Source: Parabacteroides hominis (GTDB lineage Bacteria; Bacteroidota; Bacteroidia; Bacteroidales; Tannerellaceae). From it: 64,000 nucleotides of DNA. How positions within the stretch are numbered: position 1 is the first letter of the stretch; every line of letters starts with the position of its first letter. A model generated the notes under the pieces. That model was not told the DNA's origin, did not search any database, and worked only from the letters and a program-made list of their open reading frames with translations. Positions 49,801 through 57,948 of the stretch are shown here, piece by piece. The DNA lies in contig NZ_JACOOJ010000030.1 of NCBI RefSeq assembly GCF_014287585.1, positions 1 to 64,000 of the forward strand, read 5' to 3'. The position numbers and the translations under genes were made by a program.

Positions 49801-51719
49801 TCCTGTATCGTCATTAATACGTCATCTTCAGAAACCGCGTCACCGGCAGCTAAGCAGATCGCAGTGACTGTCCCGCCGAATTCAGCACGTACGGCATTAT
49901 ATGTCTTCATGGCTTCCACATAGCAAAGCACATCGCCTTCCTTTACGACATCTCCCACTTTTACAGGCGTGTCGGAAGCTCCTTTCACCAGGAAGAATTT
50001 ACCTTCCAGCGGCGAGAGCACTTCTTTGCCGGAACCGGCCGGAGCGGCAGCGGGGGCGGATGTGGCAGCAGGAGCAGCCTGTGTTTCTGCCGGGGCGGCA
50101 TTTGTTGTATCTCCGAATGCGACGGTAACCTTGTAGGCTTGACCGTTTACGTCGACAGTCATTACTTGCGGTGTTGTCGGCATAGCCATTGTTACGCTGG
50201 CAGGGGCAGCCGGTGCGGATGCGGCAGGAGTGGCAGCCGGGTGTGCAGCCGTCTGTTTTTCAGATCTTTTCTTGGCTACGTCGGCTTTGAATTCCACTTT
50301 GGCTTTTCCCGAACGATAGGCTTCGTATTGTGCCGGGTGCATGGCGTATTCAAACAGTTCTTCGTCGTCTTCGCCTGTTTCCCATTGCTTCTCGTTCATC
50401 AGTTTGCGATACTTGTCGAGCGCGTCAGGATAGTTGTCCTGCGGGTTCCCTTCGAAGAATTTGCGTCCTTCGGCTTTCGCTTTTTCGATGATTTCGGGGG
50501 CTAACGGTCCCGGCAGGCGTCCGGCCTTGCCTAAGATCATGTCCCAGATATCGTCGGCGATCATGCTCCAGCGGGCTTTCCCTTTTTCCATCTGCATCAC
50601 GTTCATAAGCGCCAGGTTCTTGACATACTGGCTGAACGGCGTAACCAATGGAGGATAGCCGACGCGCGGCCAGACGTATGCCACTTCGTCGAACAGCTTG
50701 ATCAACAACTGGTCCTGGCTCATGAGCGGCTTGTTGTTCTTGATATTGCTCTTGTTGATTGTCTCCAGGTTCTTTTCGAGATCGGACATGAGGCTTCCCA
50801 TCATGCCGCCCGGCAGTCCCGGGCCGATCAGCAACGAATTCATCAGGCGGTTCTTCGGGCTGATGTACAAGCCGAGGAAGTCATCCATGAACTCCTGGAT
50901 CAGGCTGCGGACTTTCATATAAGCCTCCATGTTGATTTCCGGCACTTTGTAACCGGCGTCTTTCAACATCGCCTGCACGGTCAGCAAGTCCGCATGGCCT
51001 GTGCCCCATGAAAGCGGTTCCATGCCTACGTCGATGTAATCGCAACCGGCGTTGCATACTTCCAGGATCGAAGCCACGTTGAATCCGGGACCGGCATGGC
51101 TGTGGTACTGGACCGGGATTTCCGGATGCTTGGCTTTGATGTTCGCGACGATCTGCCCTAAGGAATGCGGGCGGCCGATGCCGGCCATGTCCTTGATGCA
51201 GATTTCGTCTGCCCCCAGTTCGATCAGTTCCATTGCCATCTTGGTGTAGTATTCGACCGTATGGATAGGAGAGTGGGTGATGCACAACGAGCATTGCGAG
51301 ATCATCCCTGCCGCTTTCGCGTATTTGATGGAAGGAGCAATGTTGCGGACATCGTTCAGTCCGCAGAATGTACGGGCGATATCTGTTCCCTGTGCTTTCT
51401 TTACCTGGTAGAATAACTGGCGAACGTCGTCAGGCACGGGACTCATGCGCAGGCCGTTCAACGCACGGTCCAGCATGTGGGTTTGTATGCCGGCTTCGTG
51501 GAACGGTTTCGTCCATTCGCGTACGGCTCTGTTTGGGTTTTCGCCGAATAATAAATTAACTTGTTCGAATCCTCCGCCATTGGTCTCTACGCGGGCGAAG
51601 CAGCCCATCTCGATAATGGCTGGCGCTACCCGTGTTAGCTGGTCTACGGTGGGGACATATTTTCCGGCAGATTGCCACATGTCACGGAAGACCAAACTAA
51701 ATTTGATTTCTCTTTTCAT
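49797..51719 (-). CDS. oadA: Sodium-pumping decarboxylase, alpha subunit with biotinyl domain
   Basis: A 640-residue carboxyltransferase subunit that moves CO2 from oxaloacetate (or a related acid) to biotin. Residues about 1-260 form the HMGL-type TIM barrel with metal-binding His in VQYHSHAGPGFNVAS (about 200-214); a PYC/OAD helical domain follows (about 300-480). An Ala/Pro-rich linker (about 500-560) leads to a biotinyl domain whose lysine is K605 in YVEAMKTYN (the usual form is EAMKM). The N-terminus reads FRDMWQSAGKYVP rather than the common LRDAHQS form. It lies between the gamma and beta genes, so the complex is complete. Confidence 0.93.
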   Translation of the reverse strand: MKREIKFSLVFRDMWQSAGKYVPTVDQLTRVAPAIIEMGCFARVETNGGGFEQVNLLFGENPNRAVREWTKPFHEAGIQTHMLDRALNGLRMSPVPDDVRQLFYQVKKAQGTDIARTFCGLNDVRNIAPSIKYAKAAGMISQCSLCITHSPIHTVEYYTKMAMELIELGADEICIKDMAGIGRPHSLGQIVANIKAKHPEIPVQYHSHAGPGFNVASILEVCNAGCDYIDVGMEPLSWGTGHADLLTVQAMLKDAGYKVPEINMEAYMKVRSLIQEFMDDFLGLYISPKNRLMNSLLIGPGLPGGMMGSLMSDLEKNLETINKSNIKNNKPLMSQDQLLIKLFDEVAYVWPRVGYPPLVTPFSQYVKNLALMNVMQMEKGKARWSMIADDIWDMILGKAGRLPGPLAPEIIEKAKAEGRKFFEGNPQDNYPDALDKYRKLMNEKQWETGEDDEELFEYAMHPAQYEAYRSGKAKVEFKADVAKKRSEKQTAAHPAATPAASAPAAPASVTMAMPTTPQVMTVDVNGQAYKVTVAFGDTTNAAPAETQAAPAATSAPAAAPAGSGKEVLSPLEGKFFLVKGASDTPVKVGDVVKEGDVLCYVEAMKTYNAVRAEFGGTVTAICLAAGDAVSEDDVLMTIQE

Positions 51720-51743
51720 GATATAATATATGTATAAGTACTC

Positions 51744-52031
51744 TTATAATTTCTCGATCTTAACGACTTTCCCTTTTCCGCCGGTCATGACACTAACGGC
51801 CGATACGATAGCGGCGGTAGTCTGGTTCGTAATGCCGGCAACCGGTGTGGATGTAACCACTTGTCTTTGTGTTGCTACTTGTTTTTTTACAAGAGTCTCT
51901 TCGGGCGCATATTTGTTTACCAGTACGATCAGGCCCTTCCCAAGATTGATAACGATCAGCAGGATTGCAAAAACAGTGGTCATTCCTACAACCATTAACA
52001 AAAGTCCAGTTTCTAAGTTTTCCATACTCAT
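51744..52031 (-). CDS. oadG: Sodium-pumping decarboxylase, gamma subunit
   Basis: A 95-residue protein with one N-terminal transmembrane helix (LLLMVVGMTTVFAILLIVINLGKGL, about 10-34) and a soluble tail with a TonB-free, Ala/Val-rich region. This matches OadG, which anchors the alpha subunit to beta. It lies 24 nt before the alpha gene and is the first gene of the operon. Identification rests on the single helix and position. Confidence 0.82.
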   Translation of the reverse strand: MSMENLETGLLLMVVGMTTVFAILLIVINLGKGLIVLVNKYAPEETLVKKQVATQRQVVTSTPVAGITNQTTAAIVSAVSVMTGGKGKVVKIEKL

Positions 52032-52170
52032 TAATTGACGGGAAAGCGTGCGGTTGGTGTGGCTGGCACAATCTCTCCCAAGTTAAAAATTCTGGTACAA
52101 AATTAGAAAAATGTCCGAAATTCACTTATAGATTCTTCATAAAAAATATGAAAAAGGTTCGGATTTTTCG

Positions 52171-52178
52171 TATCTTTG
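52171..52178 (+). promoter_or_regulatory. -7 promoter box for the TPR protein
   Basis: TATCTTTG lies 29 nt before the start at 52208 and matches TAnnTTTG. Confidence 0.55.
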
Positions 52179-52207
52179 CCTCCCTGAAAACAATTTGTAA
52201 TTAAATC

Positions 52208-53173
52208 ATGGGAAACTTCTTTAAATCACTATTCTCTTCCTCCAAGGCTGCGACGCCCGAAGAAGAAAAAAGCAAGAACGATCAGAAAAAATTCGATATT
52301 CTGAAATACGACGGCGTGCGCGCCCAGAAAATAGGCCAGGTGGCGTATGCCATTAAATGTTTTACCGAAGCGTTGAACCTGCAGGAAGACTTCGAGACAA
52401 TGACTTATCTGGTTGCCGCCTATACGACGGCGAATAAGGCGGATGAAGCGCTCGAAGTGCTGAACCGCATGGTGGAGCTTGAACCGGACCATATCAATAC
52501 GCTTCTGACAAGGGTGAGCGTGCTTTTCATGCTGGACAAAGATGTGGATGTGATTGCCGATTGCCGGCATATTCTTGAACTGGAAGAGGCGAACCATCTG
52601 GCCTGGTTCCTGATGGGAAAGGCGAAGCGGACGACTTCCGATCCGCTGGGGGCTATTGCCGACCTGACGAAAGCGATAACCCTGAAAGAAGATTTCACGG
52701 ATGCCTATCTGATGCGTGCCCAGATATTGCTGTCGATGAAACAGGCAACCGAAGCGCTTCCCGATGTGGAAAAAGCAATCGTGTTGGCTCCGGAAGAAGA
52801 AACGTCCTACCTGTTGAGAGGCCGTATCCATGAAGCGATGGGTAATATCGACGCTGCTGCGGCCGATTACCAGAATGTGTTGGAGCTGAATCCGTTCAAT
52901 GACGAAGCGACGCTGCTCGTCGGCCAGCTCCTGATCACGCAGGAACGTCTGGACGAAGCCATCACTTTCTTTGACGAAGCGATCGACCTGAAACCCGATT
53001 TCGGCAAAGCATACGCCGAGCGGGGCCGCGCCAAGAACCTGAAAGGCGACAAGGAAGGCGCCTTCGAAGACCTGAAAAAATCCATCGAACTGAACCCCGA
53101 AGGCGACGAAGCTCAGAAGTTGGAAGGGCAACATACGAACTTCAACGATATGTATAAGGGAGGAATCTTCTGA
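52208..53173 (+). CDS. TPR-repeat protein
   Basis: A 321-residue cytoplasmic protein (no signal peptide) with about seven to eight tetratricopeptide repeats covering residues 35-310. Repeat signatures include GQVAYAIKCFTEALNLQEDF, ADEALEVLNRMVELEPDH, DPLGAIADLTKAITLKEDF, ATEALPDVEKAIVLAPEE and LDEAITFFDEAIDLKPDFG. The N-terminal 30 residues are Ser/Lys-rich. TPR repeats mediate protein contacts; the partner is unknown. The next bases form a terminator. Confidence 0.9.
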   Translation: MGNFFKSLFSSSKAATPEEEKSKNDQKKFDILKYDGVRAQKIGQVAYAIKCFTEALNLQEDFETMTYLVAAYTTANKADEALEVLNRMVELEPDHINTLLTRVSVLFMLDKDVDVIADCRHILELEEANHLAWFLMGKAKRTTSDPLGAIADLTKAITLKEDFTDAYLMRAQILLSMKQATEALPDVEKAIVLAPEEETSYLLRGRIHEAMGNIDAAAADYQNVLELNPFNDEATLLVGQLLITQERLDEAITFFDEAIDLKPDFGKAYAERGRAKNLKGDKEGAFEDLKKSIELNPEGDEAQKLEGQHTNFNDMYKGGIF

Positions 53174-53218
53174 AAAGGATGATGCGGATTTTACAATAAC
53201 CCCTGTTTTTCCTATTTC

Positions 53219-53255
53219 ACCCCGAAAACCGAACCTTTTCGGGGTGTCTTTTTGT
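53219..53255 (+). terminator. Terminator of the TPR gene
   Basis: ACCCCGAAAA (53219-53228) pairs with TTTTCGGGGT (53236-53245), followed by GTCTTTTTG. Confidence 0.9.
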
Positions 53256-53468
53256 AAGCGGGCCGGAACATTTTGTGACGTGCAGGCAGCACGTCTGCGC
53301 GGTTCGTTTCCGGTACATGTGTTTTTGTCAATCCGGATCTTGTTTTCCCTGACAATCCGGTAAACCTTAACTTCCGGAGAGTCGAATATCCGGGTCCGGC
53401 TTGGGGATGGTACAGGAATATGGAGCGTATAAAGAGCCCGGTCTCAGGGGATCCGGCAGCCCTTTCCC

Positions 53469-53569
53469 GTGACGACCGTCTTCATCGCGCTGGCGACCGT
53501 CTTCGTTGCCATGACGACCGTCTTCATGCAGGGTGAACTGCGCACTTCAGAGCAATGAAGACGGTCGCC
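53469..53569. repeat. Tandem palindrome array C, 21-bp period
   Basis: Three units of a 17-bp near-palindrome (ATGACGACCGTCTTCAT and variants) repeat with CGACCGTCTTC at 53473, 53494 and 53515, exactly 21 nt apart with 4-nt spacers. A fourth palindromic unit GAACTGCGCACTTC is at 53535, and an inverted copy ATGAAGACGGTCG at 53555-53567 can pair with the third unit. Sequence is unlike arrays A and B; the layout is alike. Confidence 0.75.
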
Positions 53570-54033
53570 ACGGAAATTTTCTGCGCACCTCACGGAAAAC
53601 ACCTCTGGAAATGTTTTTTGACGCTGCTGGAGAGACCTTTTGGAAAGGTGGTTTTGACAGCTTTTTTCTTGTTTCTATAGGCGTTTTTTACAATATCCCC
53701 AGGCTTTCTCCGGTATTTTTACCGGTTCAGTGTCCGGTCGGTTTCTCTTAAAAATAAAACTTATTGTCATTCCATCCCTTATTGTGCGGTTTGTCTTAAT
53801 ACCCATTGGTCCAAATCGAAACTCTACCGCATCTATTTTGATTTTCTACCCCATATTTTTCAAATTACACGCGGGGGTAATATTTTTTAAGAAACAAGGC
53901 GTTTGGTAAAATGCTGAGATACAAGCCTGTGTCTAATATTCTTATTTTAGCAGGGGATATTGTATGCTTTAACATATATTTTAAATAATGAAAAAATCCT
54001 GTTTCTCAGGCTTCTTTAGGATCGCATCTCGGA

Positions 54034-55095
54034 TTAGGAGAATGAATTTTTAATATTCAGCCGATAACACAAACCGGAAGTATTTTCGATTGACAACCCC
54101 GGAAAATCCTTCAAATCTTTTCGCATACGCTGAATTGTTTGGGCCATAGATTTCCTTATCGCTTGATTCAACTTCTTATTTTCTTCTGTCGATTTATCTT
54201 CGTTCAAAGGCCGCCCTAACACCTCTTTACAAAAAACGTGGTAACTGACAGTATGATCCGGTGCTTCTAAAAAGCAGGTAAAAGCGAGTGATTGGTTTCT
54301 CGTCAAGCAAACTTCATGATCCCGGTCTTTTAGTCCTCTCGTTTTCTTATTGAAAAAGACATCCGGCGCTATCTCTATCCACTCCGATGCATCCGAAGAG
54401 ATCATTGCCGGTATTGGTGTAACAGGATTAACGACTACTTTATACTCCACCCTTTTGTGCCGTTGCCATATATACATGAATATAACAGGAACAAGCCATA
54501 ATAATATCAACCCCCAGATTAAAGGCAGCTGACTAATCAAATAGGAACAGGGAAACAGAACATACGCCTGTAATTTTATTTGCCTCGGATCATGCTCTGC
54601 TCCAAAGACAAGAGGATCTAAAGCAATTCCTGCCTGGCATAATGATTCATTCGAGCAACTGACAAGGCTGTCACCTTGGAAAAAAGAGACAGCAGTCTGA
54701 GCGACTATGTTCTCATTTTTTAATTCTTCTTGAAAAAGACTGTCAAGGGTAAAGGCACGATTAGGATTTTTAAAGGCTAAGTACATCTGGTAATTCCACT
54801 CCCTTCTATGAGACAATGTGAGACTATCCGTCTTCTCATCTCTTTTATATATGGCTTTTCCTTTTTCAGTTTCGATAATGACAGATGAAGAAGGACTAAC
54901 ATTTGATTCCGAAAAGGAAACAAACTCCGACTGCGTAAGCTCTTTTTCCTTATCAGTAGCCAGATTAAAGAGATAAACAGTTTTTAAAATCTGCCCATTT
55001 TTGACTTGTGTAACATACCGACAAGACAAAAACACAACCAACACTGTTAAAATCAGCATTACTAAAAGAATAATAATTGGCCTGTTCTTTTTCAT
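54034..55095 (-). CDS. Membrane-anchored winged-helix regulator of the NVEALA locus
   Basis: A 353-residue protein with an unusual topology for a regulator. Residues about 8-28 form a first transmembrane helix, 29-180 a periplasmic domain with two cysteines (SCSNESLCQAG), and about 190-212 a second helix (SQLPLIWGLILLWLVPVIFMYIW). The C-terminal cytoplasmic part (about 245-350) ends like the OmpR/PhoB winged helix: CLTRNQSLAFTCFLEAPDHTVS, IQRMRKDLKDFPGLSIENTSGLCYRL. It therefore resembles ToxR/CadC-type one-component sensors. It diverges from the NVEALA operon, and GGAAACAT repeats in the shared gap fit PhoB-type sites. It probably senses something in the periplasm and switches the operon; the signal is unknown. 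Confidence 0.8.
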   Translation of the reverse strand: MKKNRPIIILLVMLILTVLVVFLSCRYVTQVKNGQILKTVYLFNLATDKEKELTQSEFVSFSESNVSPSSSVIIETEKGKAIYKRDEKTDSLTLSHRREWNYQMYLAFKNPNRAFTLDSLFQEELKNENIVAQTAVSFFQGDSLVSCSNESLCQAGIALDPLVFGAEHDPRQIKLQAYVLFPCSYLISQLPLIWGLILLWLVPVIFMYIWQRHKRVEYKVVVNPVTPIPAMISSDASEWIEIAPDVFFNKKTRGLKDRDHEVCLTRNQSLAFTCFLEAPDHTVSYHVFCKEVLGRPLNEDKSTEENKKLNQAIRKSMAQTIQRMRKDLKDFPGLSIENTSGLCYRLNIKNSFS

Positions 55096-55150
55096 CTCCG
55101 CTTCATTTATAGAACAAAAATAGTAAAAATAAGCGATCAGAATCAGTACA

Positions 55151-55198
55151 CTGGAAACATTTCGGAAATATTTAGCGGAAACATCAAAGTGTTTCCAG
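55151..55198. promoter_or_regulatory. GGAAACAT repeat cluster, likely operator of the NVEALA operon
   Basis: GGAAACAT (55153), GGAAATAT (55164) and GGAAACAT (55177) are direct repeats spaced 11 and 13 nt, and an inverted copy lies at 55189-55196. The outer copies form CTGGAAACA/TGTTTCCAG. The cluster ends just upstream of the promoter at 55209, where an activator would bind. Confidence 0.6.
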
Positions 55199-55208
55199 AT
55201 TTCATGAG

Positions 55209-55237
55209 TTGTTTTTAGACCTTATGGATTACTTTTG
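55209..55237 (+). promoter_or_regulatory. Promoter of the NVEALA operon
   Basis: TTG (55209-55211), 18 nt, then TACTTTTG (55230-55237), near the Bacteroides -33/-7 pattern. It ends 21 nt before the first NVEALA gene. Confidence 0.65.
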
Positions 55238-55258
55238 CAGAAATAAAAAAATACAGTC

Positions 55259-55489
55259 ATGAAAAAGAAAACACTATTAAAACTGATTTTCACAGTAAGC
55301 TGTTTATTGGCAGCCTACTGTTTGTTGAACAACCGTGAAACAATGGCTTTAAACCAGTTGGCATTTCAGAACATTGAGGCATTGGCCAATGGCGAGGACG
55401 AAGGGAATACCGATTGTTTCGGCAGAGGTTCTGTTGATTGCCGAGGTTACCATGTTGAATACAAAATTTCAGGGTACAGTTTAGAATAA
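55259..55489 (+). CDS. NVEALA-type precursor peptide 1
   Basis: A 76-residue small exported protein of the NVEALA type. An N-terminal hydrophobic helix (LLKLIFTVSCLLAAYCLL, about 6-23) is followed by a short linker and the motif LAFQNIEALANGED (about 34-47). The conserved ALA looks like a signal-peptidase AxA site; cutting there would release a ~32-residue peptide with two cysteines (TDCFGRGSVDC). The variant NIEALA differs from the consensus by one residue. It is the first gene of the operon, 2 nt before a propeller lipoprotein gene. Family function is not known. Confidence 0.8.
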   Translation: MKKKTLLKLIFTVSCLLAAYCLLNNRETMALNQLAFQNIEALANGEDEGNTDCFGRGSVDCRGYHVEYKISGYSLE

Positions 55490-55491
55490 CC

Positions 55492-56547
55492 ATGAAACGT
55501 TTTGCATACATATTATTAATAGGTATCAGTGCGATAATCTCCTGTACCGATTCCCCCGGTACTTACTATCCCCGATATTCAACTTTTCCCAATGAAAAGG
55601 CAATAAGTGCGCGGGTTATCGAACTGGATACTGCTCTTTTCCGCTACCCATTCCGGGTAGCGGCTAAAGACAGTATGGCTATTGTAATGGATTTGCATAA
55701 TGCCGATTACTATTTTCATGCTTTCACATACCCTAATTGGAAACATATCGTTTCTTTCGGAAAACGGGGAGAAGGGCCGGAAGAAATGCTTTCTGCTGAA
55801 ACATTTCAATTCAATTCACCCGATTCAATATATGCCCTCGATGCAAACAAAATGCAAATATCACGCTGGGCTATCTCTGTTGAAAACCGCTCGGCAACAA
55901 GACAGGAAGTTATACCATTAGATAAAAAACTGATTCGTTCATTGGATTTTTATGCTACAGACTCCTGTTTTCTGATCCCAGACTATTTAGGCGAACACCG
56001 CTACTGGCAAGTCGACTACAGTGGTAAACCTATCAAAAGCATCGGTAAAATCCCCTCTGAAAAAGATTTTGCATCGGAAAATCGTCCGGCATTGGCCCAG
56101 GCATGGCGTAGCTTTATTGATTACAACCCTCATAATGGTATATTGGCAATGGTCACTCAATTAGGAGAATCCATCGAAATATACAACACCAAAGAAAATA
56201 CCCATACCGTATTATACGGTCCAAACGGTGAACCCCAATTTAAAAATGTAAAAGGCGAAGGCTTCCCTACCGGAATTATGGGATTCAGCGATATTGTTGT
56301 CACAGACCAACACATTTACAGTGTATTCCAAGGTGTACATTTCAAGGATAAATTAGCTTCTCACCAACGAGGTGAAAAGCCGGAAGACGGAGGACGTTAT
56401 ATATATGTATTCGACCTGAAAGGAAATCCCATACAAAAATACACCTTAGATAAACCCATATACGGAATCGATATAAACGAAAAAACAAAGACAATCATCG
56501 CCACATGTGTAGAAAGTGACGAGCCGATCATGGAATTTAAAATATAA
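55492..56547 (+). CDS. BF3164-like six-bladed propeller lipoprotein 1
   Basis: A 351-residue lipoprotein (lipobox SAIISC, Cys18). The body (about 60-350) resembles the TolB-like six-bladed beta-propeller of BF3164-type proteins: repeated strands with HIVSFGKRGEGPEEMLSAETF (about 83-103), SIYALDANKMQISRW and YIYVFDLKGNPIQKYTLDKPIYGIDIN near the end. Such proteins are found beside NVEALA genes in Bacteroidetes; the role may be binding of a peptide or partner at the surface. It starts 2 nt after NVEALA 1 and is followed by the DUF1573 lipoprotein gene after 6 nt. Confidence 0.82.
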   Translation: MKRFAYILLIGISAIISCTDSPGTYYPRYSTFPNEKAISARVIELDTALFRYPFRVAAKDSMAIVMDLHNADYYFHAFTYPNWKHIVSFGKRGEGPEEMLSAETFQFNSPDSIYALDANKMQISRWAISVENRSATRQEVIPLDKKLIRSLDFYATDSCFLIPDYLGEHRYWQVDYSGKPIKSIGKIPSEKDFASENRPALAQAWRSFIDYNPHNGILAMVTQLGESIEIYNTKENTHTVLYGPNGEPQFKNVKGEGFPTGIMGFSDIVVTDQHIYSVFQGVHFKDKLASHQRGEKPEDGGRYIYVFDLKGNPIQKYTLDKPIYGIDINEKTKTIIATCVESDEPIMEFKI

Positions 56548-56553
56548 CAATAG

Positions 56554-57417
56554 ATGAAACCACTGTTATACATATTATCTATATTCTTTTTGTTAACCTC
56601 TTGTAAAGAAGATAAGAAAGATCAATTTGCCCGTCTGGTTCAGGAATGGCAAGGAAAAGAGATCGTGTTTCCGCAGGATATGGCTTTCACCCGTTTCGTA
56701 ACCGAACAGGTGGAATACCGGATACCCGATGCAGAATATAAAGTGTTGATTTATGTCGATTCAACAGGTTGCACCAGTTGCAAATTACAACTGCCGAAAT
56801 GGAAAGAATTGATCGCCCATGTCGATTCGACAACAAACAGCAACATCCCGTTCATCTTCGTCTTCCAGTCGAAAGACGACAAAGAGTTGCGATACATCCT
56901 GAAACGCGACAACTTCGACCGTCCGGTCTGTATCGATCGGGACAGCCGATTGGACAAGTTGAACAAATTTCCACAAGATATTACATTTCAGACATTCCTG
57001 TTAGACCGGGAAAACAAAGTGAAAGTGATTGGCAATCCGGTGCATAACTTGGCCGTTAAAGATTTATATTTGAAACAGATTACCGGGAAAACATCGCAGG
57101 ATCGCGACCGGATCAAAACGACGGCAAAAGTCATAAACAGCGAAGTAGACTTCGGCGCATTTTCGAAATCCGAAGAGAAAACGGCTGTTTTTGAAATAGA
57201 AAACACGGGAGACAATCCCCTTGTCATATTGGATATCAGTACCACTTGCGGTTGTACGACTGCAAACTATGACAAACGCCCAGCGAAGCCGGGAGAGCGG
57301 CTTCGTATTGAAGTCAGGATGACACCGAAAGACACAGGCTTCTTCGATGAAATCGTCACAATTAAATGTAACACAGCAAGTCCTGTCAAAGTAAAAATAA
57401 GAGGGCAAGTTCAGTAA
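56554..57417 (+). CDS. Thioredoxin-like/DUF1573 lipoprotein
   Basis: A 287-residue lipoprotein (lipobox FLLTSC, Cys17). The N-terminal domain (about 20-165) looks thioredoxin-like with a CxxC motif in DSTGCTSCKLQL (about 69-80) and FQTFLLDRENKVKVIGNPV. The C-terminal domain (about 195-285) is DUF1573, an Ig-like fold (SEEKTAVFEIENTGDNPLVI) with its own paired cysteines in STTCGCTTANYDKRPAKPG. A redox role in disulfide formation or repair is plausible, since the NVEALA peptides have even numbers of cysteines. Partner and direction of the reaction are not shown. Third gene of the operon. Confidence 0.83.
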   Translation: MKPLLYILSIFFLLTSCKEDKKDQFARLVQEWQGKEIVFPQDMAFTRFVTEQVEYRIPDAEYKVLIYVDSTGCTSCKLQLPKWKELIAHVDSTTNSNIPFIFVFQSKDDKELRYILKRDNFDRPVCIDRDSRLDKLNKFPQDITFQTFLLDRENKVKVIGNPVHNLAVKDLYLKQITGKTSQDRDRIKTTAKVINSEVDFGAFSKSEEKTAVFEIENTGDNPLVILDISTTCGCTTANYDKRPAKPGERLRIEVRMTPKDTGFFDEIVTIKCNTASPVKVKIRGQVQ

Positions 57418-57427
57418 TTGAACGAAA

Positions 57428-57472
57428 GGGAGCCTGCCTGAAAAGCCTCAGAAACTACGACGGCAAGCTCCC
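57428..57472 (+). other. Imperfect hairpin after the DUF1573 gene
   Basis: GGGAGCCTGCC (57428-57438) pairs with GGCAAGCTCCC (57462-57472) with a two-base mismatch. No T run follows, so it is probably an intra-operon structure rather than a terminator. Confidence 0.45.
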
Positions 57473-57630
57473 CGAAACCCCTTAGAAAGGAGGTGTATGA
57501 TGGTAATATAAACCAGACAAAACAGAATGATGCAAGTTCAGTACATCATTCGACTATCTTGATGCTTCAAAAAAGGATGAGCAAAGATAAGGAATTTACT
57601 GAATCGAAAAAGATAAAACAAAATACGAAA

Positions 57631-57885
57631 ATGAAAAAGCGTATACTTGGAGCAGCACTTTTAGTAGCAATAGCAGTGGCTGCCGGCTGGAATTACAATC
57701 AGAGTAGAAATGAAGTGCCGCTGTCAGATTTAGCATTAGCTAATGCGGAAGCGTTAGCCCAAGGCGAAACAGATTGGGGAAATTGTACTTATTATGGTTG
57801 TATTGTTGATTTTAGTAGTACCTGTAATGTATATTCATCCATTTGGGGAAATTTAATAAAAGTTTGTCCAAACATGAGAGGATAA
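57631..57885 (+). CDS. NVEALA-type precursor peptide 2
   Basis: An 84-residue small exported protein. I chose the ATG at 57631, which opens the hydrophobic helix (MKKRILGAALLVAIAVAAG); the frame is open 46 codons further upstream but without resemblance. The motif is LSDLALANAEALAQGETDWG (about 32-51), a NVEALA variant with ALA before QGET. After that site ~40 residues with four cysteines (NCTYYGC, TCNV, KVCPN) remain. A hairpin follows 15 nt past the stop. The 210-nt gap upstream holds an imperfect hairpin and an SD-like GGAGGTG. Confidence 0.82.
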   Translation: MKKRILGAALLVAIAVAAGWNYNQSRNEVPLSDLALANAEALAQGETDWGNCTYYGCIVDFSSTCNVYSSIWGNLIKVCPNMRG

Positions 57886-57900
57886 AACGTGTCGAATAAA

Positions 57901-57933
57901 GAAAGTGACTGAAGGAGCCTCTTCAGCACTTTC
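57901..57933 (+). terminator. Hairpin after NVEALA 2, possible attenuator
   Basis: GAAAGTG-A-CTGAAG pairs with CTTCAG-CACTTTC around GAGCCT (13 pairs, one bulge), followed by an A/T-rich stretch without a full T run. It could end part of the transcripts after the peptide gene or protect their 3' ends. Confidence 0.6.
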
Positions 57934-57948
57934 TAAAATAAATATACC

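Larger units (their letters stand above)
53174..54033. other. Long convergent intergenic region with repeats
   Basis: About 860 nt without a credible gene. It holds the TPR-gene terminator (53219-53255), a tandem palindrome array (53469-53569), further short repeats (CACGGAAA at 53569 and 53591), and an A/T-rich stretch up to the regulator gene stop. From here on the base composition falls to the A/T-rich level of the peptide locus. Confidence 0.6.
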
